Shown piece by piece: positions 40,250 through 48,567 of a DNA stretch of 62,723 nucleotides. The DNA comes from Fimbriimonas sp. GTDB lineage: Bacteria > Armatimonadota > Fimbriimonadia > Fimbriimonadales > Fimbriimonadaceae. The translations under genes and the position numbers were made by a program. The notes under the pieces were generated by a model. That model had not been told where the DNA came from. It searched no databases and saw only the letters and a list, made by a program, of their open reading frames with translations. The stretch is from positions 1 through 62,723 of the forward strand of contig JARLGV010000041.1 of the NCBI GenBank assembly GCA_031292555.1, read 5' to 3'. Numbering within the stretch: the stretch's first letter is position 1; each line of letters starts with the position of its first letter.

Positions 40250-41650
40250 ATGAGCTTGCCTATTGAAGAGTTGACCCCCCGCCAGATCGTCTCTGAGCTG
40301 AATCGGTATATCGTCGGCCAGGACAACGCGAAGAGAGCGGTCGCGGTCGCCTTACGGAACAGGTACCGGAGGCTGAAGTTGCCTGCTTCGGAACGAGACG
40401 ATATCCTCCCCAAAAACATCTTGATGATCGGACCGACGGGAGTCGGCAAGACCGAGATTGCTCGGCGGCTAGCCCAACTGGCTCGGGCCCCCTTTATCAA
40501 GGTGGAAGCCACGAAATTCACGGAAGTTGGATACGTTGGGCGAGATGTGGAGTCGATGATTCGAGACCTCGCAGCGTCGTCGGTGCGGCTAGTCGAACGC
40601 GAGAAGATGGAAGAAGTCTGGCCCGAAGCGGAGCGCCGGGCTATCGAACGCATTGTGGAGATGATCGACGAGGAGATCCAGAGAATCGAACCAGACGACG
40701 AGCCCGACGCTTCTGAAGACGAGGACGGCACTCCATTCTTTACGGGCTTTCGTCATGAGGATCTTGTGAAGAGGGCAGAACGGCGCTCTCGCATTGAAAG
40801 GGAGCTTCTGGAGGACCTTCACGACGACCGAATCCTTGAGATATACGTTGAGGAATCGAGCAACCCGTTCTTTCAGGTGTTTACTCCGGGCGGTATGGAG
40901 GAGATGGGCATCGACACGAACCAGTTGGCCAGCCCCTTTCCATCCAAGCATGTAGCCCGGAAGATCACAGTGCGCGAAGCCCGCGAGAGCCTGATCGACG
41001 ATGAAGCCCGCAAGATGATCGACAAGGCTTCGATTCAGAGAGAAGCGATCACGCGAGCCGAGCAGACCGGCATCATTTTTCTCGACGAACTGGATAAGGT
41101 GGCGGGCAAGAGCGGAGGGTCCGGGCCGGATGTGTCTCGGGAAGGCGTCCAGCGGGATCTCCTGCCAATTATCGAGGGGTCGACGGTGGCGACCAAGTTC
41201 GGCCCATGCCGAACCGACCATATCCTCTTCATTGCCGCCGGCGCGTTTCACATCTCCAAGCCGAGCGACCTCATTCCTGAGTTACAGGGCCGCCTTCCGA
41301 TTCGAGTGCAGTTGGACAGCCTGAACGAATCCGACTTCAGGCGGATCCTGTTCGAGCCAAAGAACGCATTGACTCGCCAGTACACTCGATTGCTTGAGAT
41401 GGAGGGGGTTCAGATTTCGTTCACCTCCGATGCCCTGGACACGATCGCTCGGTATGCAACGGAAGTGAACAGCAAGACGGAAAATATCGGGGCACGTCGG
41501 CTCCATACGATTATGGAGAGGTTGCTGGAGGACGTGCTTTTCGAAGCGCCGGAGATCGATCGAAAGGAGATTCGCTATACGGCGGCGACGGTCGAGCAGC
41601 GGCTGGGTAAGTTGGTCCACGATGTGACATCCAGCAACGTTGTGCTGTGA
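40250..41650 (+). CDS. hslU: ATP-dependent protease ATPase subunit HslU
   Basis: The 466-residue AAA+ protein has the N-terminal RQIVSELNRYIVGQDNAKRA, Walker A GPTGVGKT at 61-68, an I-domain (~110-240), Walker B IFLDELDK (LDE 278-280), and the sensor/arginine region LQGRLPIRV. HslU unfolds substrates for the HslV peptidase. The C-terminal tail reads SSNVVL, where many HslU proteins end in an aromatic-Ile-Leu type sequence that docks into HslV. No hslV is adjacent, although it normally sits directly upstream. The protein's chaperone or protease role therefore depends on a distant hslV. Confidence 0.95.
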   Translation: MSLPIEELTPRQIVSELNRYIVGQDNAKRAVAVALRNRYRRLKLPASERDDILPKNILMIGPTGVGKTEIARRLAQLARAPFIKVEATKFTEVGYVGRDVESMIRDLAASSVRLVEREKMEEVWPEAERRAIERIVEMIDEEIQRIEPDDEPDASEDEDGTPFFTGFRHEDLVKRAERRSRIERELLEDLHDDRILEIYVEESSNPFFQVFTPGGMEEMGIDTNQLASPFPSKHVARKITVREARESLIDDEARKMIDKASIQREAITRAEQTGIIFLDELDKVAGKSGGSGPDVSREGVQRDLLPIIEGSTVATKFGPCRTDHILFIAAGAFHISKPSDLIPELQGRLPIRVQLDSLNESDFRRILFEPKNALTRQYTRLLEMEGVQISFTSDALDTIARYATEVNSKTENIGARRLHTIMERLLEDVLFEAPEIDRKEIRYTAATVEQRLGKLVHDVTSSNVVL

Positions 41651-41674
41651 CAGTTTTGGGACCCGACGTATAAT
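41647..41674 (+). promoter_or_regulatory. Sigma-70-type promoter upstream of lysozyme-like gene
   Basis: GTGACA (41647-41652), a 16-bp spacer and TATAAT (41669-41674). It overlaps the hslU stop and lies about 80 bp before the lipoprotein start. Confidence 0.65.
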
Positions 41675-41755
41675 GAACCTGCCGGCAGCCCATTCAGGAT
41701 GATCGCCTCATCCACTACGGAGCGAAGGAGAGCATTGGGGCACGGGAAGGCATGG

Positions 41756-43189
41756 ATGCGAACTCGTTTGATCTTTATCTTGCAGTTGGCGGTTACCATA
41801 GGGTGCGCGCAGTCGAAACCGGCGCCACCCATAGCACCGCCTCCCCCACCGCTATTCTCGGCAGACGAACGGAAGGCGATCTTGGACTACTGGGCCCAAC
41901 CGGGCCGTTACGTCTGCACTACTCCAGCTGATGTCATGGACAAGGGCATCTGGCAGGTCCGCCTGACGGTCCGCGGTTCGACATGGCTCTGGAACTATAA
42001 CAAGGCACGTAAGGTTAGCGCGCCTCCAACCCAGAACGCCCAACCGGCCAACGATCAGCAAAGGGACTGGGAAAACTGGCTAATCGCGAAACTCAATCGG
42101 GATCGTTGGGAAGCGCTGCAGACCGCCGAGGATGCGAACGAGAAGGTTACCGGCAAGCGCCTGCCAAAGCCGGACAAAACAATCCCTGCCACCGAACCAC
42201 CCCAACCGGGACCGATACCGGACGGCCTCGCGGCGATTGCGGGCAATCCGCCCAGGTTGGCGGAGGCGGCAGTGCCGATGGCACGAATTGTCGCATTCGA
42301 CGACATCAGCCTGACCTACGAGGATAACGTACGCGTCAGCAATCCTCGGTATCCCTATTACCGCTTCTCTCAGGGAGTCAATTCGGAGGGCGTCGCGGTC
42401 AAGGAGATGCCAACCGATCGGATGGAGCATCTGTTTCGATTGGCAGACGTCTCCGACTCGGAGGCGAGGATCATGCGGTCGGTGTCGATTCTCGAGGGTG
42501 GCTTTGACGCGATCAACACGTACGACACTGGCTACGTCTCGGTCGGTTTCATTCAGTTCGCGAGCCTGAAAGAAGGCGCCGGTTCGCTTGGGGCCATGCT
42601 CATCGAGTACAAAACAAACAATCTAGCCGATTTCCAGCGAGACCTCAGGCAGTACGGAATTGATGTCCAGCCGGATGGTTTGCTCGATGTGGTCGATCTG
42701 CAGACCGGAGCCGAACTCACCGGCCCCGATGCCAACCAGAAGATCATCGACGATCCGCGAATGATCGCCGTGTTTCAGCGCGCGGGCCTGAGAAGCGATA
42801 GCTTTATCGCAGCTCAGATTCGTTCGGCGAAGACGCAGTTCTATCCGGCGAATGACCCGATCACCGTCACGGTCGGCTCGCAGACATTGACCGGCAAGGT
42901 ATCGGACTTCGTCAAATCAGAAGCGGGGCTTGCTACGTTGATGGATCGCAAAGTGAATACCGGTCACCTCGATCCACTTCCTGCCGTCGTCAACGATATC
43001 GCCCAGAAGGCCGGTATTTCCGACCTAAGCGAGTTGGCTTCGCACGAGGCCGACATCATTCAGAGGATGAAGTACCGAAAGAACTACCTGGACGACACGT
43101 CCTTGTCCCAACCAGAGGGAAGCCGGCTCAGTCGGGAAGGCTCGAACCCAAGCCGACATGGCAAACGCGGCGCACGTGGAGGCGGCTAA
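41756..43189 (+). CDS. Lysozyme-fold lipoprotein, probable peptidoglycan-active
   Basis: The 477-residue product starts at 41756, preceded by GGAAGG at good spacing. A lipoprotein signal follows (LQLAVTIGC, lipid-modified Cys near residue 17), then a proline-rich linker. Residues ~225-300 (SEARIMRSVSILEGGFDAIN, TYDTGYVSVGFIQFA) resemble lysozyme-like or transglycosylase-like domains, in which a Glu in the ILEGG-type motif is catalytic. This is inference from short motifs. The C-terminus is basic and Ser/Gly-rich (SREGSNPSRHGKRG). An earlier in-frame ATG at 41699 would spoil the signal peptide. It may act in cell-wall remodelling. Confidence 0.6.
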   Translation: MRTRLIFILQLAVTIGCAQSKPAPPIAPPPPPLFSADERKAILDYWAQPGRYVCTTPADVMDKGIWQVRLTVRGSTWLWNYNKARKVSAPPTQNAQPANDQQRDWENWLIAKLNRDRWEALQTAEDANEKVTGKRLPKPDKTIPATEPPQPGPIPDGLAAIAGNPPRLAEAAVPMARIVAFDDISLTYEDNVRVSNPRYPYYRFSQGVNSEGVAVKEMPTDRMEHLFRLADVSDSEARIMRSVSILEGGFDAINTYDTGYVSVGFIQFASLKEGAGSLGAMLIEYKTNNLADFQRDLRQYGIDVQPDGLLDVVDLQTGAELTGPDANQKIIDDPRMIAVFQRAGLRSDSFIAAQIRSAKTQFYPANDPITVTVGSQTLTGKVSDFVKSEAGLATLMDRKVNTGHLDPLPAVVNDIAQKAGISDLSELASHEADIIQRMKYRKNYLDDTSLSQPEGSRLSREGSNPSRHGKRGARGGG

Positions 43190-43212
43190 GGTAACTTTCG
43201 GCGATCTCGCGG

Positions 43213-43224
43213 CATAATCAGGCC
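43213..43224 (+). promoter_or_regulatory. Candidate leaderless -10 element (CATAAT-N6-ATG)
   Basis: CATAAT at 43213-43218 is six bases before the GH20-like gene's ATG, with no ribosome-binding site. Confidence 0.45.
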
Positions 43225-45777
43225 ATGCCGCCCCTACTTTTGGCTGCGCTAATGCTTCAGTCGAAGCCCTCATTCGATTTCGACGTCCGGGGAGGAAGTG
43301 GGCTCACCCTTTCGGTTTCCGGGGTGCCGATCGTCAAGGGAACGACGGTCCAGTACTTCGAGAAAGGATGGGTGCGAGGCTACTACAGTTCGTCGAACGA
43401 TGGCAGTCACGTCGATAGAATCGACGACGACACCTACAAGGAGACTTTCTCCGGACACAGTGGCAGCGCGAGCGGAACCGTCACATACCAGCGACGCGGC
43501 AATCGCCTTTTGGTCCACTACGACCTTCAATGGGGTGATGCAGATCCGGCACAGGTGGAGCTCTCGGCGGGACTGATTTCGGCGCCTGCGCTTCAAGCGG
43601 GATCGCTCACGGCGGACGGAGCCATGACCCGGAGCCTGAAGACTCACAAGTATTTGGGCGGGGGTGATTTTGAAAACCGTCGTTATGCGCACGATTCAAG
43701 TGACTACGTGTTCGACGCGCCACTGGCAAAAGTCGAAGTGAAGACGTCCGCGCCTACGACCCTTTTCGACGCTCGTGGGTACGACCAGGCATACGCGGCC
43801 GGACGCGCTTTGTGGTGGCTTGGATGTCTAGACCTGGATATATCGAAAGAAAGGCCTCTGTCCTTCGATGTGACTTGGCAGATAGACGCCAAGCCGGTTC
43901 CCAGTTCGACTCCGATCAAGGTGGCGCTTAAGGCGACGCATTCGGCCGCCGTGATCGTGCCAGATGAGAAGCCCCCAGTCTTGATTCCCAAGCCTACGCT
44001 CAATCAATTGAACTTCACTAAAACGCTGGAGTTCACGGGCCAGTACGATTGGCCGGCCGGGCTCGTGCGATTCTGGGATACGGACTTTATCGCTGGCCTT
44101 GCCAAACGGTTCGATCTACCAAAGCCATCCCCAAAGGCGAACCATATCAAAGTGGACGGGGGCGTCAGCAAACTAGGGCTTCACCCAGGCGGATTCCAGA
44201 TCGAGATCCGGGAGGACAGCATTTCAGTCTTGGGCGAGGAAGACGAGGGACTTCATGACGGCCTCCGATACCTTGCGAGGCTAGCGTTCGTCCGTGGTGG
44301 CAAGATCGTGTTCCCCACTGGCTTTTTGCGCATGTCTCCCCGAGTCATATGGCGAGGCGTCCATCTCTTCGTTGGACCGGAGGCAAGGAGCTTCCAGAAG
44401 AAACTCTGGGACCGGGTTCTGCTCCCTCTGGGATTCAACAAGGTGGTGCTTCAGTGCGAGCAGACGAAATGGGATTGCCTACCTGCGCTCAAGGACGACA
44501 AGGACGCAATGTCCAAGACCGAATTGGCGAGCTTGTTTGCCGACTACCGGGCGATGGACGTCGAACCCATTCCGCTGATCCAGAGTTTTGGACACATGGA
44601 GTGGTACTTCCGAGGAGGGCAGAACCTCGACTTGGCGGTCAATTCGAAGGTGCCATACACTATCGATCCGCGCAACCCGAAGACCAAGGAATCTCTGACA
44701 AAGTTGTGGGACGAAGCCTGCGATTTACTCAAACCTTCGACCCTACATTTTGGTTGCGACGAAGTCGGTATGCGCGGTTTTCCCGATGATCACGGCGCGT
44801 TGGTTACCCAGCTTTGGAGCCTGCAGATGCCGGTGCTGCAGCAGATAGCGGAAAGACACGGGGATACGATGATGATCTGGGGTGACGAGGGTTTGGCGCC
44901 GGAGGAGGCCGTCGACGCGGCCAACGGAGAGTCAAAGGAGACGGCAGCAAAGCGACGAGCAGCCATTCCGAAGGGAACCTGGATCGGCGACTGGCACTAT
45001 GCGGCCGGGCCCAAGCCGGAGAAATATGTGACCTCGCTTGAGCTTTGGAAGCGTGAAGGCTTTGTCCCGGTGGCGAGCAGTTGGTATGAACCGCTCAATA
45101 TCGCCTCCTTCGGCCTTGCAGCGGACGTAGAGCATGCGGGCACACTTCAAACTACCTGGTCGGGCTACACGAGCGACGAACGGGCGATGGAAGAGAACTT
45201 CGATCAATATTCGGCCATGGTCCTTGCGGCGGACTATTCTTGGAACAGCCGTTTTGAGCCTCCTTTCGGCTTGGCGTACGACCCAGCGGCCGTATTCCGG
45301 CAGATGTACTATGGACGCCCTCGTTCGATAGTGCCCAAAGCGGGGGACCAGATTTTTCAGGGAGATGGTACGAGCGAGTTGGTGGACGGCGATCTTCATT
45401 TCCAGCTTGGGACCCCGATCGCGTTGAGGAGCCTGATCTCGACGCCGGATGCCCCAGGCGAATGCGACCTCGAATTTAGGTCGAAGGGCGCCCACTTGGC
45501 TTTGGCGATGGACACCGTCGATAAATGCGATCGGAACGAGCCAGTTGCGGACCTAACTATCCGCTTCACCGACGGCAGCGTCCGTACAGATAGAATCGTA
45601 TATGGCCGTGACGTCCGATCATCCGACGATACAATTGACCTTGTGAGAGCCGATTCGGTCAAGGGGCTTTCGATCCTTGAGCTTCCGATCGGGGAGGGAC
45701 ACACCGTCGCCGGAATCAAGATTCAAACGATCAGTCCCGCGGCGGGAATCCGGATTCACGGACTGATCGTCTGGTAG
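43225..45777 (+). CDS. GH20-like beta-N-acetylhexosaminidase
   Basis: The 850-residue protein has a short N-terminal hydrophobic segment (LLLAALMLQ). Beta-rich domains span ~15-260. A GH20b-like domain then leads to the TIM barrel (~390-680). The catalytic pair Asp512-Glu513 in LHFGCDEVG is the hallmark of GH20, where the Asp assists the substrate's acetamido group and the Glu acts as acid/base. Supporting parts include SPRVIWRGVHLFVG, PLIQSFGHMEWYF and DTMMIWGDEG. A C-terminal beta domain (~700-850) may bind carbohydrate. The enzyme probably removes terminal GlcNAc or GalNAc from glycans outside the cell. Confidence 0.82.
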   Translation: MPPLLLAALMLQSKPSFDFDVRGGSGLTLSVSGVPIVKGTTVQYFEKGWVRGYYSSSNDGSHVDRIDDDTYKETFSGHSGSASGTVTYQRRGNRLLVHYDLQWGDADPAQVELSAGLISAPALQAGSLTADGAMTRSLKTHKYLGGGDFENRRYAHDSSDYVFDAPLAKVEVKTSAPTTLFDARGYDQAYAAGRALWWLGCLDLDISKERPLSFDVTWQIDAKPVPSSTPIKVALKATHSAAVIVPDEKPPVLIPKPTLNQLNFTKTLEFTGQYDWPAGLVRFWDTDFIAGLAKRFDLPKPSPKANHIKVDGGVSKLGLHPGGFQIEIREDSISVLGEEDEGLHDGLRYLARLAFVRGGKIVFPTGFLRMSPRVIWRGVHLFVGPEARSFQKKLWDRVLLPLGFNKVVLQCEQTKWDCLPALKDDKDAMSKTELASLFADYRAMDVEPIPLIQSFGHMEWYFRGGQNLDLAVNSKVPYTIDPRNPKTKESLTKLWDEACDLLKPSTLHFGCDEVGMRGFPDDHGALVTQLWSLQMPVLQQIAERHGDTMMIWGDEGLAPEEAVDAANGESKETAAKRRAAIPKGTWIGDWHYAAGPKPEKYVTSLELWKREGFVPVASSWYEPLNIASFGLAADVEHAGTLQTTWSGYTSDERAMEENFDQYSAMVLAADYSWNSRFEPPFGLAYDPAAVFRQMYYGRPRSIVPKAGDQIFQGDGTSELVDGDLHFQLGTPIALRSLISTPDAPGECDLEFRSKGAHLALAMDTVDKCDRNEPVADLTIRFTDGSVRTDRIVYGRDVRSSDDTIDLVRADSVKGLSILELPIGEGHTVAGIKIQTISPAAGIRIHGLIVW

Positions 45778-45836
45778 GAGCACAGAAGGGTAGAAAGTCC
45801 CTCGATTTAGTCGAAATCACTGAACAAACCCATCTA

Positions 45837-45870
45837 ACAACTCGTTACTGCCTTTTCGAGAACGAGTTGT
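45837..45870. repeat. Perfect inverted repeat before the small ORF
   Basis: ACAACTCGTT (45837-45846) and AACGAGTTGT (45861-45870) form 10-bp arms around 14 bases. It ends 2 bp before the next ORF's TTG start, so it could be an operator, a leader hairpin that hides the start, or the GH20 gene's terminator. Confidence 0.7.
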
Positions 45871-45872
45871 GA

Positions 45873-46241
45873 TTGATGATGGTCGGCGAGCTTTCCGTCT
45901 CCTTTTGCCAGCGTAAAAACGGTGAGACCAGTTTGCTCATCGACCTCTGGTCGTACCCGGACGGAACGTGCAATCTGGTGGTCGCTTTGCCGGTGTCGTC
46001 GCCAGGAGGCGAAGACGTATTTCCATGTGCTCCAAGTCAACTCAGTGCCGTACTTGAGGGAAGGGTCTTTTCGCTAACCGGAGCCCATGGCTCAATCGTC
46101 ATTGAGAAAAGTGTCGATAGAGTGTGTGCCCAATACACATGCCTCACGACTTCGCGAAGCGTTCGCCATTGTTTGCCGGTCGACGACTTTCGGCGAGCGG
46201 TCGATGCCTTGGCTGAGGGCAGCATCGGCTACGTTGCCTAA
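45873..46241 (+). CDS. Small protein of unknown function
   Basis: I do not recognise this protein. The frame can start at TTG 45873 or ATG 45876 or 45879, giving 120-122 residues. It is soluble and mixed alpha/beta in appearance, with four cysteines and segments such as LLIDLWSYPDGTCNLVVALP and PVDDFRRAVDALAEG. There is no signal peptide or membrane helix. A perfect 10-bp inverted repeat lies immediately upstream, which suggests control of this start. It ends 2 bp before a strong bidirectional terminator shared with rplL. It is supported as a gene mainly by position and lack of a competing frame. Confidence 0.5.
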   Translation: MMMVGELSVSFCQRKNGETSLLIDLWSYPDGTCNLVVALPVSSPGGEDVFPCAPSQLSAVLEGRVFSLTGAHGSIVIEKSVDRVCAQYTCLTTSRSVRHCLPVDDFRRAVDALAEGSIGYVA

Positions 46242-46243
46242 AA

Positions 46244-46287
46244 GCACAACGGGCAGAACCTGATCGGTTCTGCCCGTTTCGTTGTGC
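46244..46287. terminator. Strong bidirectional terminator
   Basis: AACGGGCAGAACC (46248-46260) and GGTTCTGCCCGTT (46266-46278) form a 13-bp perfect stem with a 5-nt loop. Outer GCACAAC and GTTGTGC arms can extend it. It separates the plus-strand small ORF from the minus-strand rplL. Confidence 0.85.
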
Positions 46288-46320
46288 CGGTGCGGCTTGA
46301 ATGCTGCCGCACTTTGGCGG

Positions 46321-46713
46321 TTACTTGATTTCGACCTTGCCGCCGACCTCTTCGATCTGCGCCTTGACCTTGTCGGCCTCGTCTCGGCTGACAGCCTGCT
46401 TGACGGGCTTCGGAGCGCCATCGACCAGGTCTTTGGCTTCCTTGAGGCCGAGACCGGTGATCTCGCGAACGACCTTGATGACGTTCAACTTGGAATCGCC
46501 AGGGCCGGTAAGGATAACGTCGAATTCGGTCTGCTCTTCCTCGACGGGAGCGGCAGCGGCCGGAGCGCCCATGCCGGCGAACATGGCCGGATTGAACGAT
46601 GGAGCAGCGGCGCTAACGCCAAACTTCTCTTCAAGGGCTTTCTTCAACTCAGAGAGCTCGATCGCGGTCATTCCGCTGATCTGCTCGACGATGGATTCAA
46701 CTGCGGTTGGCAT
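46321..46713 (-). CDS. rplL: 50S ribosomal protein L7/L12
   Basis: The 130-residue protein has the N-terminal dimerisation part ([20 protein letters not shown]), the alanine-rich hinge, and the C-terminal factor-binding domain ([35 protein letters not shown]). It is a stalk protein that recruits translation factors. Its ATG overlaps the rplJ stop by one base (TAATG), so the two are translationally coupled. rpoB, which usually follows in many bacteria, is not found here; a terminator follows instead. Confidence 0.98.
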   Translation of the reverse strand: MPTAVESIVEQISGMTAIELSELKKALEEKFGVSAAAPSFNPAMFAGMGAPAAAAPVEEEQTEFDVILTGPGDSKLNVIKVVREITGLGLKEAKDLVDGAPKPVKQAVSRDEADKVKAQIEEVGGKVEIK

Positions 46714-47366
46714 TATGCGTTCTCCGTGGTTTCCGATGCTTCGGGGGTCTCCGATGTTTCGGTGGTTTCAGGGGAGGCTTCGGCCTCCGGGGAATTCGAT
46801 TCTGGCGTGGCTTCAGGTTCGTCTACAGTCGGTGTTGGCAGTGGGCTGCCTTCGGCGACCTTGTCGGCCACCGCACCAATTGTGCGAATCGGATCGGCGT
46901 AAAGCGCTTCGACCACTCCCACGAGGTTGCTTATCGGCGAAGCGATCAAACCGATCACTTGCGAGATGAGGACATCACGTGGAGGAAGTTCGGACAGAGC
47001 CTCTACTTCCTTGGGCGTAAACGATTTGCCGCTGAAATAGCCACCCTTAACGACGAGTTTCTTACTTGTCTTAGCGTAGTCGAGGAGCGCCTTGGCGACA
47101 CTGGCTTCGTTCTCGAACACGAACGCAAATGCGGTCGTGCCGTTATGAAGCTCAGCCGTCAAGTTGGCGGTATCGTCTCCCGCGGCGATTCGGAAAAGCG
47201 TGTTCTTGAGAACGTGCAACTCAGCGCCCTTCGTACGAAGATTGGCGCGGAGTTCCTGCAATTCCTTCACCTTCATTCCGCGGTAGTCGGTGAAGACGAC
47301 CCCGGTTGATTTGGAATACCACTCCTTTGCTTGCTCGATTGTGCGTGCTTTGGTTGCTGTTGGCAT
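46713..47366 (-). CDS. rplJ: 50S ribosomal protein L10 with acidic C-terminal extension
   Basis: The 217-residue protein starts at 47366. The first ~172 residues follow L10: [29 protein letters not shown], and the helix that binds L7/L12 dimers. Residues ~173-217 are an added tail rich in Glu, Pro, Ser and Thr ([27 protein letters not shown]), making the protein longer than the usual 165-175. It carries L7/L12 on the ribosome stalk and binds 23S rRNA. The gene is preceded by an L10-type leader hairpin. rplK and rplA are not adjacent; a secreted-protein gene is upstream. Confidence 0.95.
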   Translation of the reverse strand: MPTATKARTIEQAKEWYSKSTGVVFTDYRGMKVKELQELRANLRTKGAELHVLKNTLFRIAAGDDTANLTAELHNGTTAFAFVFENEASVAKALLDYAKTSKKLVVKGGYFSGKSFTPKEVEALSELPPRDVLISQVIGLIASPISNLVGVVEALYADPIRTIGAVADKVAEGSPLPTPTVDEPEATPESNSPEAEASPETTETSETPEASETTENA

Positions 47367-47436
47367 TGTTTTCTCGCACCCAGCCCTAAAGCAGAAGGGA
47401 CCCACGCCCAGCTGAGATGGCGTAGGTCCCTCTTCG
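47367..47436 (-). promoter_or_regulatory. Ribosomal protein L10 leader-like hairpin
   Basis: Plus-strand AAGGGACC at 47395-47402 and ACGCC at 47404-47408 pair with GGCGT (47419-47423) and GGTCCCT (47425-47431), giving a long stem with small bulges 29 nt before rplJ. L10-L12 complexes often bind such a leader to limit their own synthesis; this role is inferred here. Confidence 0.6.
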
Positions 47437-47588
47437 CGATCGAGTCGCAAAATCGGTCGGCAACGAAGATCGTCGTCCTTATTTACCTGTCGCCCCTCGG
47501 CTGGTCGATCTTTCGATCGTTAAGGCGCTCGGCCACCGGCTGTCTTCAGAGTGTTGGGTCGATTATGGCACAATTCCGCGCTGGGCTG

Positions 47589-48428
47589 TCAGTTGGAGAC
47601 TGGCTTCGGTCCGACGACAGGATGCCAACCCTGGATTTGAGAACCGGAGAAGGGTTGAAAGATCTCGGTGGAGAAGGTGACGCCGGGGTACGGGGTCACC
47701 TGCCAGTGGGTGAAGCGCACCGATGCACCCAACTGATCGACTTGACTGAAGAAGATGTTCTGCAAGGTGTCGATCGGCGGCAGTCCGCTACTTTGAGCCT
47801 GGGGAACGATCTCAAAGACGATGGAGCGTTTGGGGCTGCCGTTGTAGAGATAGAACCAGTCGTTTGCGGTGGGCGAATAGGACTGATAAGGGTTGATTGG
47901 GTCGTTCACGGGAACGTTCTGAGGCAAGTTCTGCGATCGGACGCCCGGCATCCAACTGATAAAGGTTCCGGTCGTGCTATAGACCTGGCGCAACAGCTTG
48001 GCAAGGTAGGCGGTCTGTCCGGTTGTGGCCCAGTTCAGGTCGCTCAAGAGATCTTGCTGATAGTCGGTCGGCCTCGTGGAACCCGATCCGCCATACGAGG
48101 TTGCCGAGTAGGTGTGGGCGACCATGTCGTAGGACCAAAGGGTGTCTCCGTCGCCCACAATGCGTTTCATCATCACGCCGTTCGTGAACTCTTGCAGTTC
48201 CAACTGGGCGATCGGCTTCGCTCCCGATGTGCTTGTCGACCAGGCGAGGGTCGAGATGATCGGGGTGATCTTGCTTCCGTAGTTCACTGCTCCGTTCAGT
48301 TGTAGAAACAGAGTTTCGTTCGAGGCAAGTTGAGAGAAGACCGTCTGAAAGGTCGTCTCATTCACATCCGGTTGGCCGGCGGTTGGAGCTTGCAGAGCGA
48401 AGGCAAATGCCAGGGACAGAAATGTCAT
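47589..48428 (-). CDS. Secreted protein of unknown function
   Basis: The 279-residue product starts at 48428, where a signal peptide begins (MTFLSLAFAFALQAPTAGQ). The middle part (TLAWSTSTSGAKPIAQLELQ, VGDGDTLWSYDM) suggests a beta-rich fold like outer-membrane lipoprotein carrier-type domains, but the match is weak. I do not recognise the family. It is divergent from thrS. A gap of about 220 bp, which must hold its terminator and the rplJ promoter, separates it from rplJ. Confidence 0.65.
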   Translation of the reverse strand: MTFLSLAFAFALQAPTAGQPDVNETTFQTVFSQLASNETLFLQLNGAVNYGSKITPIISTLAWSTSTSGAKPIAQLELQEFTNGVMMKRIVGDGDTLWSYDMVAHTYSATSYGGSGSTRPTDYQQDLLSDLNWATTGQTAYLAKLLRQVYSTTGTFISWMPGVRSQNLPQNVPVNDPINPYQSYSPTANDWFYLYNGSPKRSIVFEIVPQAQSSGLPPIDTLQNIFFSQVDQLGASVRFTHWQVTPYPGVTFSTEIFQPFSGSQIQGWHPVVGPKPVSN

Positions 48429-48497
48429 GGTTCGTCGTTTTCCGTTTGGGACGGACCGTCCCCACACCGAACGGAGTCCAGGTATTGGACTCGCATT

Positions 48498-48525
48498 TTG
48501 TCCGGAATGTTCAATTAAGTATAAT
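48498..48525 (+). promoter_or_regulatory. Sigma-70-type promoter of thrS
   Basis: TTGTCC (48498-48503), a 16-bp spacer and a perfect TATAAT (48520-48525). Transcription would start near 48532, leaving a short leader with a GGGAGGT ribosome-binding site before ATG 48568. Confidence 0.65.
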
Positions 48526-48567
48526 CACCTTCGACAACTCGATCCCTTGGTATGGGAGGTTTCACCT

